Shown piece by piece: positions 12,819 through 21,810 of a stretch of DNA of 64,000 bases. The stretch is from SAR86 cluster bacterium (lineage in GTDB: Bacteria; Pseudomonadota; Gammaproteobacteria; Magnimaribacterales; D2472), in assembly GCA_023703615.1 (NCBI GenBank), contig CP097971.1:150315-214314 (forward strand). The letters are read 5' to 3'. The position numbers and the translations under genes are program-made. Under the pieces are notes generated by a model that saw only the letters and a program-made list of their open reading frames with translations, did not search any database and was not told where the DNA came from. The number at the start of each line of letters is the position of its first letter. Position 1 is the stretch's first letter.

Positions 12819-15425
12819 TTAATTTTTATATTCGAGGTATAGACCTAGCATTCTGCCTCTTGGATCATGAACTCTTGTATCAAAACTAAAATCTGGAGCA
12901 TCATAAAGTCTTGGTGCAGATTCATCTAATATATTTATTACTGAAAATTTAAATTGCATTTTTCCTGAATACATTTCATAAGTTTTACTTAAAGAAAAAT
13001 CAAACACTAAAAAAGAATTGATTTTATTTTGATACCCATAATCTAATCCAAGACCTGTTACTGGCCTATTATTTTTGTAGCTATCAATGTAACGAGTATT
13101 AAAATTGATATTCAAATCATTAATAGCCCAATTTATAAAAGAATTTATTCTTCTTTTTGGTAAAGAGTGCGTATGAGCATCGTAATTAAATTTACCAACC
13201 CTATTAATCATTTTGCTTGTATTTCCATCATCTGGAGTCAAGAATTTATTCAGGGAAGTTCCCTTTAAGGCAAACTTAATTTCTCCATATTTTTTAAACT
13301 TAATAAAAATTTTTTCAAAATTTATATCAATTCCTGATAATTCAGTTCGTTCTTCATTAAAATATGATGTGGTAACACCAATCAAATCACCAATTTCATT
13401 TCTCGTAATTCTTAAACCATTTGGATTTTCATTTAGTATTGCTTGCGCGCTTTGGATTTCAATTCTATCCTCGTAATCAATCTCCCAATAATCAAGAGTT
13501 ATTTTGGAATTTGAATTAGTATAAATAATTCCTATATTTGTATTATCTGAAAAAGCTGGTTTTAGATTAGGATTCCCTATTTGAGCTTGTCTTACAAAGG
13601 GAGAATTCCCATTAAAATCACGGACACTACCTAAATTAATATTACTTGAAAACATTTGTGCCATTGAAGGCATTGAAAATGAAGAGCTTCTTGATGCTCT
13701 TATAGAAAAATTGTCACTCAAATAAGCTTTAAAAGATGCTTTAGGATCGAATGATGAATCATTGCTGAAATCCTCATATCTACCGGCTAAGTTAAAATTT
13801 AACTTATTTTTGAAGTTTTTCTCTATTTCAAAAAAACCGGCAAACTTATTTCTAGATTTATCAACATTAATCCCACCACCTAAAAAAAATAAATCAGCGG
13901 TTTTTATAATTTTTCCATCCGAATCAAATTCTGCTCTACTTATATCATCATAAAAGATGTCTAGATTCTCTTGATTAGATTGAAATCCGTAAGCAATTTG
14001 GTATCCAGATAAAGAGGAGGTCCTAAAAATAAGGTCAATACTTCTTAGACTTGCCTCTTTTGTTGAGATTTCTGCACCAGTGACGTAATCGAGAAGAGCT
14101 TTAGAATTTTGAGATGAATCAAATATGTTCCAAAAAATAATATCTCCACCTTGAACATTCATTGACGTGCCATTAAGAGATTCTAAAAATCTTGAATCTA
14201 TAATGTCAGGTCTAAAATGATTATTTGAGTGACTGCTAGCAGAAATTGAAAATTCAACTTCAGTACTTTTACCAATATTTGAAAATATCTTTTGGCTAAG
14301 GTGATATTGTTCAATATCTTTAGGTGATTTAGGAGAAATATATTCTGAGCCAAGTGGCCTACCATACCAAGTTACAGGCACATTAAAAGGGCTTCCTCCT
14401 TCTCCAGGTTGAATTTTTCGACTTAAAAAGGGTAATGCTGGATATGAAGGAGACTGCGGATTGTCATTAACATTTACTTTAGAGTAAATGTAAGTTAATT
14501 CAAAATTATAATTTTCTAATTGATGATTTACATTTGAATAAAACTTTTTATGACCCTCATCATTAACTATATTAAATCTATTGCCATATAAAAAACCACA
14601 TGTATTTGCATCTCTGAAAACACCTCCATTGGCTATACAATCTGGGTCAGGTATTTTTTGATTACTTTGATAAGTGCCTGCCCATAAACCACTACTAACA
14701 ACATCGGCTTCAGTAACTTTAAAAGATCTTCCTAGCCCACTAATTGCAAGTTCAGCAATACCAGGAATCTCAGATGCCGATAGAGATGATCTATCAAGGA
14801 TATTAATCCCAAGGACATAATTTCCCTTTTTATAATTTGAACCATATAGTAAACCAATCGAATTATCATTTTGATTATAATTGGAAGTAGTTTGACGATT
14901 TATTTTAAGCTTTACTCCATCAAAATTTTTATAAGTAAAAAAATTAACTACGCCTGCAACAGCATCAGATCCATATGTTGAAGTAGCACCTTCTTTTAAC
15001 ACCTCGATTTTTTGCAATGCAATTTCTGGAATAATATTTACATCAATATATCCTTCTCCATCATTCGATGGCGTGCCAGCAAATGTTTGTCTTTTTGAAT
15101 TTATTAAAAGAAGCGTTGATGCATGATCTAGTCCTCTAAGAGTTACTGAAGACATACCTTGATCCACGCCATCCAACGTATTTGCTTGAAAATGCGAACC
15201 AGATGAAGCTGTAATATATTTGCTTATTTCTGCAATAGTAGAAATATTAAGATTCTCAAAATTTTCTTGCGTTATTATCTCAATAGGTGATGAGTCTAAT
15301 TCACTATTATTTATTAGGCTTCCAGTAACAATTATTTCTTCAATATCTGTACTTTCCAAATAAGAAATGAAAATAAAAAGAATTAAAAAAATAGGTTTTA
15401 CTTTTAATATCATGCGTAAATACAA
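12819..15425 (-). CDS. TonB-dependent outer-membrane receptor
   Basis: An 868-aa outer-membrane transporter energised by TonB. A signal peptide (about residues 5-25, MILKVKPIFLILFIFIS) is followed by a TonB-box-like EEIIVTGS, a plug domain (about 40-160, with VTLRGLD and EGATSTYGSDAVAGVVN) and a long beta-barrel. The form resembles the iron-complex receptor class common in marine proteobacteria, but the ligand cannot be read from sequence. ATG codons at residue 1 and residue 5 (15413) are both possible starts and neither has a good ribosome site. It lies 97 nt after a second TonB receptor, with a terminator between. Confidence 0.92.
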   Translation of the reverse strand: MYLRMILKVKPIFLILFIFISYLESTDIEEIIVTGSLINNSELDSSPIEIITQENFENLNISTIAEISKYITASSGSHFQANTLDGVDQGMSSVTLRGLDHASTLLLINSKRQTFAGTPSNDGEGYIDVNIIPEIALQKIEVLKEGATSTYGSDAVAGVVNFFTYKNFDGVKLKINRQTTSNYNQNDNSIGLLYGSNYKKGNYVLGINILDRSSLSASEIPGIAELAISGLGRSFKVTEADVVSSGLWAGTYQSNQKIPDPDCIANGGVFRDANTCGFLYGNRFNIVNDEGHKKFYSNVNHQLENYNFELTYIYSKVNVNDNPQSPSYPALPFLSRKIQPGEGGSPFNVPVTWYGRPLGSEYISPKSPKDIEQYHLSQKIFSNIGKSTEVEFSISASSHSNNHFRPDIIDSRFLESLNGTSMNVQGGDIIFWNIFDSSQNSKALLDYVTGAEISTKEASLRSIDLIFRTSSLSGYQIAYGFQSNQENLDIFYDDISRAEFDSDGKIIKTADLFFLGGGINVDKSRNKFAGFFEIEKNFKNKLNFNLAGRYEDFSNDSSFDPKASFKAYLSDNFSIRASRSSSFSMPSMAQMFSSNINLGSVRDFNGNSPFVRQAQIGNPNLKPAFSDNTNIGIIYTNSNSKITLDYWEIDYEDRIEIQSAQAILNENPNGLRITRNEIGDLIGVTTSYFNEERTELSGIDINFEKIFIKFKKYGEIKFALKGTSLNKFLTPDDGNTSKMINRVGKFNYDAHTHSLPKRRINSFINWAINDLNINFNTRYIDSYKNNRPVTGLGLDYGYQNKINSFLVFDFSLSKTYEMYSGKMQFKFSVINILDESAPRLYDAPDFSFDTRVHDPRGRMLGLYLEYKN

Positions 15426-15471
15426 TTAAGAAGCATCTTACAAGATAAAGAGAGATTTGTAATTTTTTCTC

Positions 15472-15500
15472 AAAAAAAATGAGCCCAGAAGGGCTCATTT
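15472..15500 (-). terminator. Rho-independent terminator between the TonB receptor genes
   Basis: On the minus strand AAATGAGCCC, loop TTCT, GGGCTCATTT form a 10-bp stem followed by a T run (A residues 15472-15479 on the plus strand). It follows the 15523-17679 gene. The stem is symmetric, but only the minus strand has the long T run directly after it. Confidence 0.88.
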
Positions 15501-15522
15501 TATTTTAGCAATAAGAAAAAAA

Positions 15523-17679
15523 TTAATAGGTAAAATTAAATTTAATTCCGTAATTTCTACCTGGAAGAGGTACTTCATTTTTTACAAATGACGCGTGATT
15601 TCTTGCAGCTTCATCTAGAAGGTTCCTACCAAATAATGAAACTTTTAAATCACCCTTACCATTAATATTAAATGTTTTTGTTAACCTAGTATCAAGCATT
15701 TGATATGCTCCAGTCACAGTTTCACCTTCACCAATATCATTTTGCTTTTCAACATCTTTCATACTCAAGTTAAAAATTAAATCGTCTTGAACATACGATA
15801 GAGAATAAACATTTCTTGCTGGATTGATTCTAGGTAAATAATGCCCATCATCAAATTTAGCATTTACAACATCTCTTCCAAAAGATAATGTTAAATCGCC
15901 TGAGCTCAAGGCAAATGTTCTACCAAACTCTATTTCGTATCCATCAAATTCAGCGTCTGCTTGTTCATAGTTTGAACAAATTAACTCAGGATGCGGATGC
16001 GGATCTCCACCAGGATCTTCTACTGGATGATCATCATCCTCTTCCTCATTACATTCATGATGCTCCTCTTCACCATCCTCTTCATGATGTTCTTCATCAT
16101 GGAGGGTAATATAATTATCTACATCGTTTATATATACGCTAGCAAGCGCGTAATAATCACCGTTGTCAAAGCTTAATGTAATGTCAAAATTGTTAGAGGT
16201 TTCGTTTGATAATGTAGGATCACCAACTTCAAACCTTCCTGTCGCCATATGAGGACCATTCATAAAAAGCTCAATAACTGAAGGAGCTCTTTCAACACTT
16301 GCATAACCTAGTTTAATATCAAGATTATCACTTAAATCTCTGCCTACACTCAGGGCAAAACTATTTGTATCATCTTCTATTACAAAATTGTCTATGTCAC
16401 CATGATGCTCATCAGTAACACTTCCAGATCTCTCAATTTGATCCAATCTAAAACCAAAATCGACTTTAAAAAGTTCAAGATTTTTGCTGACGAAGTATCC
16501 AAGCGTAAACTCTTCGTTATTTGCAGGATTCATAAAGGCTTCTTCTCCAACAATTGAAGAATCCTCATCAACAAAATTTAGTGATATTTTTTGTGTCATA
16601 TTTTCAGTAGATAAATCAAAAATTGCTCCATACTCAATTGCATCATTCATGAAAACTGTTGGCTCATCTTCCTCATCAGGATCGTGAGGCTCATCTTCAT
16701 CATGTTCCTCTTCATGACCTTCAGTTAATGAATAATCCGAATCCCTAAAGTTATATGTAATGGAATTTATTAAGCTACCATTAATATTATAAGAACCTTT
16801 TATAGAAAAACTCTCTGAATCAGTTGTTGAAAAAATTCGTTCTTCCCCATGAGGTTCTGCCTCGCCTTCACCCTCTGGTTCATGTTCCTCACCATGAAAA
16901 GGAATACCATAGACACTTTCTAAATTATCAATTGAGAAACCTATGAAGCCCCAATCTCCTGTTTTTGAGAGTCCAAATTTTGAAGACTCAACCTGAAGAT
17001 CAGAGTTATTTATATAACCTAAATTTTCCTCTTCCTCTTCATCTTCCTCTTCCTCTTCGTGAATTACTGCGCCATTAGGAACATCATAATTTCCAAACTC
17101 AGAGTTTTTATAACCAAAAGTTAAGTTCAATCCATTAATATTACTCTTTGCATTAATATTATGAGTGTCGCCACTATTTACTGATTGAGACTCAAGACCA
17201 ACATTAATTAGGGGTTCCTCAATATCCATAGTTGCAATTGCATTGTCAACAACATTTATAATTCCACCAGTCGTTCCATTAGCATAAAGCAAAGATGATG
17301 GACCTTTTACAATTTCAATTTGTTGGACATCATTTAAATCGATATCATTTAAATGGTCTACGCCGAGTCCTGATACATCTCTATTGACCATACCATTTTT
17401 AAGAATTTTGACTCTTGGTCCTGACATTCCTCTAATTATTGGCTGTCCCACTGCTGCACCATAGTCCGCTATAGATACTCCCAAATAACTGTCAATCGCA
17501 TCTCCTAGACTAGTTGTTGCATCGTCAATAATGTCTTCACCATCTATAACATATAAAGGATTTGTGATTTTATTTGAATCAACCAAAGAAGAGGTAACAA
17601 CAACTTCTTCAATATCTTGTGCAAATATAAAATTTGCAATCACGCTAATTGATAATAGCGTAAATAAAAAACGTTTCAT
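15523..17679 (-). CDS. TonB-dependent receptor with His/acid-rich loops, probably metal (zinc) uptake
   Basis: A 718-aa outer-membrane receptor: signal peptide 1-20, TonB-box-like DIEEVVVTSS (22-31), plug domain to about 150 (QPIIRGMSGPRVKIL, VKGPSSLLYANGTTGGIINV), then barrel. Four barrel insertions are extremely rich in His, Glu and Asp: about 207-219, 262-280, 320-340 and 527-566, the last with clustered HH pairs and two Cys. This resembles the His-rich loops of ZnuD-type zinc receptors. The C-terminal region ARNHASFVKNEVPLPGRNYG also resembles that subfamily from memory. A strong AGGAG site precedes ATG. It follows a small secreted His/Cys protein by 39 nt. Metal specificity is inferred. 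Confidence 0.9.
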   Translation of the reverse strand: MKRFLFTLLSISVIANFIFAQDIEEVVVTSSLVDSNKITNPLYVIDGEDIIDDATTSLGDAIDSYLGVSIADYGAAVGQPIIRGMSGPRVKILKNGMVNRDVSGLGVDHLNDIDLNDVQQIEIVKGPSSLLYANGTTGGIINVVDNAIATMDIEEPLINVGLESQSVNSGDTHNINAKSNINGLNLTFGYKNSEFGNYDVPNGAVIHEEEEEDEEEEENLGYINNSDLQVESSKFGLSKTGDWGFIGFSIDNLESVYGIPFHGEEHEPEGEGEAEPHGEERIFSTTDSESFSIKGSYNINGSLINSITYNFRDSDYSLTEGHEEEHDEDEPHDPDEEDEPTVFMNDAIEYGAIFDLSTENMTQKISLNFVDEDSSIVGEEAFMNPANNEEFTLGYFVSKNLELFKVDFGFRLDQIERSGSVTDEHHGDIDNFVIEDDTNSFALSVGRDLSDNLDIKLGYASVERAPSVIELFMNGPHMATGRFEVGDPTLSNETSNNFDITLSFDNGDYYALASVYINDVDNYITLHDEEHHEEDGEEEHHECNEEEDDDHPVEDPGGDPHPHPELICSNYEQADAEFDGYEIEFGRTFALSSGDLTLSFGRDVVNAKFDDGHYLPRINPARNVYSLSYVQDDLIFNLSMKDVEKQNDIGEGETVTGAYQMLDTRLTKTFNINGKGDLKVSLFGRNLLDEAARNHASFVKNEVPLPGRNYGIKFNFTY

Positions 17680-17718
17680 AAAAAACTCCTGTAAAAAAAT
17701 AAATATAAAATTCAGTAT

Positions 17719-17976
17719 TTATTTTTTAGGCGGTGCTCTTGATAAATTAGAAGTTTTAAAATATGAAGCAAATCTTGATAAAAGATTTGTTTTTAAAATG
17801 ACCCTTTGGTGATATGAATGACTTTTAAATAGGATTACTGGAATGTCAGTATTATGTTCACACGCCTGACATTCAGTTATATATTCCTCATCATGATGCT
17901 CAAAATGAGCATCAAAACTATGAACCGATAAACCGGTTAAAAAAAGAATTGATATTAAAAGATATTTATTATTCAT
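17719..17976 (-). CDS. Small secreted His/Cys-containing protein
   Basis: An 85-aa product with an N-terminal signal peptide (hydrophobic to about residue 20), then a motif HFEHHDEEY with His24, His27 and His28, a CQAC pair (Cys36, Cys39) and His41. The C terminus ends SRAPPKK. Small periplasmic or exported proteins with a similar His/CxxC layout and RxPP end (DUF2946-like) occur beside metal-related genes, but the family assignment is from memory. It is directly upstream of the His-rich TonB receptor on the same strand, so it may help in metal binding or delivery. Confidence 0.7.
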   Translation of the reverse strand: MNNKYLLISILFLTGLSVHSFDAHFEHHDEEYITECQACEHNTDIPVILFKSHSYHQRVILKTNLLSRFASYFKTSNLSRAPPKK

Positions 17977-18024
17977 TTGTAAAAAAAATTTTCACATTAA
18001 TTATATTATTTTCCCAGTCATTTA

Positions 18025-19155
18025 TTACATAGCTTCAAGGAAAAGTTTTTCCCACTCTTTTTCAGTCGGTACTTTAGGTGAAGTGAAATTGCTTGGATCA
18101 GTAATAGAGTGAGCAACCAGTTCAGGAATCATATTTTCAGTGACGCCCATTTCTGCTAGACCTTTTGGGAGTCCAATCCTTTCATTTAATTTCTCAATTT
18201 CATTAGCTAAGTCAATTGACTCATTTTTACCCATTGCACGCAATATTCTTGAATATTTATTTCCAATATGGTCGTGATTAAATCTTAGTACTGAAGGCAA
18301 GATCACACCGTTTAGAGTTCCATGATGAAGTTTAAGTTCTTGGTTAGCTCCTGCTGCATGACTCATTGAATGAACAGCACCTAAACCTTTTGAAAAAGCC
18401 ATGGCGCCCTCAGTCGATGCCATCATCATATTCCATCTCGCATCTTTGTCTTTTCCATCTTTACAGGCTCTGACTAAGCTTTCCTCTTTAATAATTTTCT
18501 CAATACCATCAATTCCTACAGCTTCCGCAGGAGGATCATTTATTGGAGATAAAATAGCTTCTATACAATGAGTTAAAGCATCCATTCCAGCTCCGGCCGT
18601 TAAGACTGGTGGTAAACCTTCTGTAAGCTCTGGATCACAAATTGCAGCATTTGGCATTAAGTGCGGGCTTGCAAGAATCAATTTTCTTCCATCATTCATT
18701 ATAATTAAAGATCCAACGGATACTTCACTACCAGTTCCAGAAGTTGTGGGAATTGCAATCATAGGCATTGTTTCAGTTATTTTTCCATAGCCACCTTCGT
18801 TAACTGCGTAATCTAAAAGATTCCCATCATGATTTGCCATAAGCGCAACTGCTTTAGCTAAATCCATACTCGATCCGCCTCCAAATCCAACAACACCATC
18901 GCAATCATTGGCTCTATATAACTCAAGAGCTTCATTCACAGCTTTTTCTGTTGGATTTGCCGGAGTTTCTTCATAAAATGTTGGAGAAATTTCATTTGAG
19001 ATAAGATCTCTAATTTTGTCAGTCATCCCTATTGAGGATAGTCCTGGATCGGTGCAAACAAGAGGGTTTTTTATTTCGAGTGTCTCTAAAACTTCCGATA
19101 TTTTCCCAAGAGCTCCGTTTTCAAAATAAGGTTTATTAAAATAATTTAGTTGCAT
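18025..19155 (-). CDS. Iron-containing (group III) alcohol dehydrogenase
   Basis: A 376-aa NAD(P)-dependent dehydrogenase. The nucleotide site is GFGGGSSMDLAKAVA (about 90-104) and the metal site is formed by Asp192 and His196 in GMDALTHCIEA, His262 in GLGAVHSMSHAAG and His278 in HHGTLNGVILP. PTTSGTGSEVS is the family signature. Substrate is not readable; primary alcohols, diols, 4-hydroxybutyrate and maleylacetate are all used in this family. It ends 48 nt before the small His/Cys gene on the same strand, and starts back-to-back with the HPP-family gene, 43 nt apart. Confidence 0.92.
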   Translation of the reverse strand: MQLNYFNKPYFENGALGKISEVLETLEIKNPLVCTDPGLSSIGMTDKIRDLISNEISPTFYEETPANPTEKAVNEALELYRANDCDGVVGFGGGSSMDLAKAVALMANHDGNLLDYAVNEGGYGKITETMPMIAIPTTSGTGSEVSVGSLIIMNDGRKLILASPHLMPNAAICDPELTEGLPPVLTAGAGMDALTHCIEAILSPINDPPAEAVGIDGIEKIIKEESLVRACKDGKDKDARWNMMMASTEGAMAFSKGLGAVHSMSHAAGANQELKLHHGTLNGVILPSVLRFNHDHIGNKYSRILRAMGKNESIDLANEIEKLNERIGLPKGLAEMGVTENMIPELVAHSITDPSNFTSPKVPTEKEWEKLFLEAM

Positions 19156-19198
19156 AATTTTTTGTATTTATTGAATTATAGATTATATTTGATTTCAT

Positions 19199-19642
19199 AT
19201 GATTAATAATTTACTTTCGGCATTAGGCGCCTTTTTTTGTATAACTGCATTAGCCTATATAAGTTTTTTAGATAAAACTAATTTGTGGTTAATTCCACCT
19301 TTTGGAGCAACAATGGTATTAGTTATGGCAGTTCATGACAGTCCTTTGGCTTCTCCAAAAAATATTTTTCTTGGGCACACTCTTTCGGCCTTGTCAGGAG
19401 TAATAATTTATATGTTGCTTGGAATGTCCCCGATTTCAATTGGAATTGCTGTTGCCTTGTCGGTTTGGGTAATGGCAACTACAAACAATATTCATCCACC
19501 CGCCGGAGCAAATCCAATAATTGCAATTTTAGGTGGAGAAGGGTTCGATTTTATATTAATGCCTGTTGCTCTTGGATCTATTTTCATTGTAATTTTTGCA
19601 ATTTTTTATAATAGATTATTAAAACGAGATTATTATCTTTAA
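19199..19642 (+). CDS. HPP-family membrane protein
   Basis: A 147-aa integral membrane protein with about four hydrophobic segments (about 5-25, 30-45, 60-95, 115-138). It has the signature motif HPPAGANPI (about 100) that names the HPP family, and the N-terminal PPFGATMVL segment common to it. Some plant and cyanobacterial members transport nitrite; the role of bacterial members is mostly unknown. Transcribed divergently from the alcohol dehydrogenase gene. No clear Shine-Dalgarno sequence precedes ATG 19199. Confidence 0.85.
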   Translation: MINNLLSALGAFFCITALAYISFLDKTNLWLIPPFGATMVLVMAVHDSPLASPKNIFLGHTLSALSGVIIYMLLGMSPISIGIAVALSVWVMATTNNIHPPAGANPIIAILGGEGFDFILMPVALGSIFIVIFAIFYNRLLKRDYYL

Positions 19643-19658
19643 AGAAAATTAAATAAGA

Positions 19659-19735
<77 letters not shown>

Positions 19736-19827
19736 ACGGTGTGAATTTTACATCATTGTTTTAAAATATTAACGTTTTTGTTGCAATTTATGTATATTAT
19801 GAGATTTTAATATTCCAAAACAAAATT

Positions 19828-20544
19828 ATGAAATATTTATTACTTACAATTTTACTCACATCATCATTAATCATTGGGGATGATCATACAGAACCAAACT
19901 ACTCCAAGTTTCAGGCAAACTATTTTTTCAGCTGCCCAAATGAGCCAGCATGTGGAGCTGCCTTTGATAAGCTTATGAATAGTCCTGAAATCAAAGAGCA
20001 AAAATTTGAAGCGTCACTCTCAAGAATTAGTATGCAAGGGTACGCAAATATTACTCATTCAATAAACTTTTATTATAAAAGCGCTGAAAGGTTTCAAAAA
20101 GCAGGAGAAATTTTTTCAAGTTCGCCTGCCTTTGGTATTTTTGGTCAAGAAATGGCTGCTGCTGGTGCAGAACCTTACTACAACAACCTTACAAGTTATC
20201 TAATAGCCGAAGGTGATGCTAGAGGCGCAAATTATGGAGTTACTTTTGTTGATCAAGTCAGCAATCCAATGGTGTACTTCCCATCATTTAAAAAAGTGGC
20301 TTCAAAAATGTTTGAAGAGTCATTTGGTGGTGAAGCATATGTTTTAAGACAACAACATCTTGGCAGTGGAAACGTTACTCACTCTGTTTCAATATATTTT
20401 AATTCAAGCTCAGAAGCACTTGAATTTCTTGCAAATTATCAGACTACCCCTCAATTTAGTACGTTTTTAGAAGAAGCTGGTGAAACTTTTACGCAAGTAA
20501 GATCATATATGGAACAAACACTGCTGCAATACAATCCAGACTAA
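19828..20544 (+). CDS. Secreted protein with two copies of an unrecognised domain
   Basis: A 238-aa protein I do not recognise. Residues 1-17 form a signal peptide. The rest falls into two similar halves, about 28-128 and 135-235. The clearest repeat is NITHSINFYYKSAERF (74-89) against NVTHSVSIYFNSSSEAL (182-198), each followed by S/T-S/T-P-x-F then a Glu/Ala-rich segment. Cys36 and Cys42 may form a disulfide in the first half only. The pattern suggests a duplicated alpha+beta fold, perhaps a dimeric ferredoxin-like barrel, which is a guess. A strong terminator follows. Location is periplasmic or extracellular; no function is proposed. Confidence 0.75.
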   Translation: MKYLLLTILLTSSLIIGDDHTEPNYSKFQANYFFSCPNEPACGAAFDKLMNSPEIKEQKFEASLSRISMQGYANITHSINFYYKSAERFQKAGEIFSSSPAFGIFGQEMAAAGAEPYYNNLTSYLIAEGDARGANYGVTFVDQVSNPMVYFPSFKKVASKMFEESFGGEAYVLRQQHLGSGNVTHSVSIYFNSSSEALEFLANYQTTPQFSTFLEEAGETFTQVRSYMEQTLLQYNPD

Positions 20545-20567
20545 CGTTAAGACTAGCAAAATAAATT

Positions 20568-20591
20568 GGGAGCTTATGCTCCCTTTTTTTT
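20568..20591 (+). terminator. Rho-independent terminator
   Basis: GGGAGCTTATGCTCCC followed by eight T residues: a GGGAGC/GCTCCC stem with a four-base loop. It lies 24 nt after the duplicated-domain secreted protein gene. Confidence 0.93.
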
Positions 20592-20620
20592 ATGATTAAT
20601 ATAAAATTAATTTAATCAAA

Positions 20621-21250
20621 ATGTTCTTTCCAAATAATAAGATATTCATTCACATCCCAAAAACAGGTGGGAGCAGTATTGAATTTGCAATTACTGAAAA
20701 TTTTTATAAGAACATTAACAAAGTTGATGAAGTGGATAGAATAAAACTTGAAGCCTTTTCATATGAAAATTTTAGTGTGCATGGTTTTTATAAAAAATTG
20801 CAAAAAGGAAATGGTGGCCATACTCACAGTTTTATCAAAGAATATGATGAATACATGGATATTGATAAATATGAAAAATTTGTAATTTTAAGAAACCCTT
20901 ATGAGCAAGTTACAAGTTTATACAATCAGTTAAGAAAACAAGTAAAAATAACATCTTTGAATAATTTTATACTTGATGAAAATGGCCATAATGTATCAAA
21001 ATATAGCCATTACATTGATCAATATAAATTTACGCATATCGAAAATAACCTCACTGTAGACAGGGTATTTGTATTTGACAGATATAATGAAGTTCAAAAT
21101 TATGTTGAAGACGAGTTTAAGATTAAGATTAATAAATCCTTAAAGCTATGGAAAACAGAGTATACAAACGAATCAATTAGCAGCGATGCAAAAAAATATT
21201 TTGAAAGTAAGTTTTTAAACTCAATAGAACTTTTTGAAAATTATTTATAG
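20621..21250 (+). CDS. Sulfotransferase-family protein
   Basis: A 209-aa protein with the two PAPS-binding signatures of sulfotransferases: the 5'-phosphosulfate loop FIHIPKTGGSSIE (9-21) and the 3'-phosphate motif FVILRNPYEQVTSLYNQLR (about 87-105). The central His/Tyr-rich segment GGHTHSFIKEYDEYMD may form the acceptor site. It would transfer sulfate from PAPS to a carbohydrate or other hydroxyl; the acceptor is unknown. Cell-surface glycan modification is a plausible inference. It stands alone on this strand, 5 nt before the convergent end of msrA. Confidence 0.82.
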   Translation: MFFPNNKIFIHIPKTGGSSIEFAITENFYKNINKVDEVDRIKLEAFSYENFSVHGFYKKLQKGNGGHTHSFIKEYDEYMDIDKYEKFVILRNPYEQVTSLYNQLRKQVKITSLNNFILDENGHNVSKYSHYIDQYKFTHIENNLTVDRVFVFDRYNEVQNYVEDEFKIKINKSLKLWKTEYTNESISSDAKKYFESKFLNSIELFENYL

Positions 21251-21255
21251 GATAA

Positions 21256-21810
21256 TTATATCTCGAGTGTGCAACCAGTTCCGCCGAGACCACAATATCC
21301 ATTTGGATTTTTTGCAAGATATTGTTGGTGATATTCTTCAGCTAAAAAGTAATTTTTCATTAACTTGACTTCAGTGGTTATAAGATTGAAGTTATTTTTT
21401 GATAAAACCTCTTGAAAGCATTCTTTACTTTTATTGGCAGTATTTAGGTCATTTTCATTATTGCAATATATTACTGATCTGTATTGCGTCCCAACATCAT
21501 TTCCTTGCCTCATACCTTGAGTGGGATCATGGCATTCCCAAAAAATTTTTAGCAATTCGTTTAATGAAATCTTATTTTTATCATAAACAACTTTAACCAC
21601 TTCAGCATGATTTGTTTCCTTATAACAAACATCTTCATATGATGGGTTTTCAGTATCACCACCTGAATATCCAACAGAGGTAACCCAAACTCCATTAAGG
21701 TCCCAAAATTTTCTTTCAACCCCCCAAAAACATCCTGCACCAAAAATTATTTCATTTAAATTATTTGGATTATCATTTATGAGAGACTTTGAATTTAAAA
21801 AATGATTCAT
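21256..21810 (-). CDS. msrA: Peptide methionine sulfoxide reductase A
   Basis: Repairs S-methionine sulfoxide in proteins using thioredoxin. The 184-aa length is typical. The catalytic GAGCFWGVE motif places the nucleophilic Cys at residue 27; VGYSGGDTENPSYEDVC and HAEVVKVVYD follow as family signatures. The C-terminal GYCGLGGTGC supplies resolving cysteines. The gene overlaps birA by four bases, so the two are cotranscribed. Confidence 0.96.
   Translation of the reverse strand: MNHFLNSKSLINDNPNNLNEIIFGAGCFWGVERKFWDLNGVWVTSVGYSGGDTENPSYEDVCYKETNHAEVVKVVYDKNKISLNELLKIFWECHDPTQGMRQGNDVGTQYRSVIYCNNENDLNTANKSKECFQEVLSKNNFNLITTEVKLMKNYFLAEEYHQQYLAKNPNGYCGLGGTGCTLEI

Noticed and set aside
15888-16176. 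His-rich open frames on the plus strand inside the TonB receptor gene
   Set aside because: They mirror the acidic/His codons of the minus-strand loops (GAA/CAT repeats) and have no ribosome site; antisense shadows of a well-supported gene.
16000-17060. Low-complexity GAA/CAT-rich tracts as a CRISPR or tandem-repeat array
   Set aside because: Units are irregular, in frame and encode acidic/His loops; no conserved repeat-spacer structure exists.
17977-18024. Possible Zur or Fur box upstream of the small His/Cys gene
   Set aside because: The gap is AT-rich (AATAATATAATTAATG) but has no convincing palindrome matching GTTATAnnATAAC.
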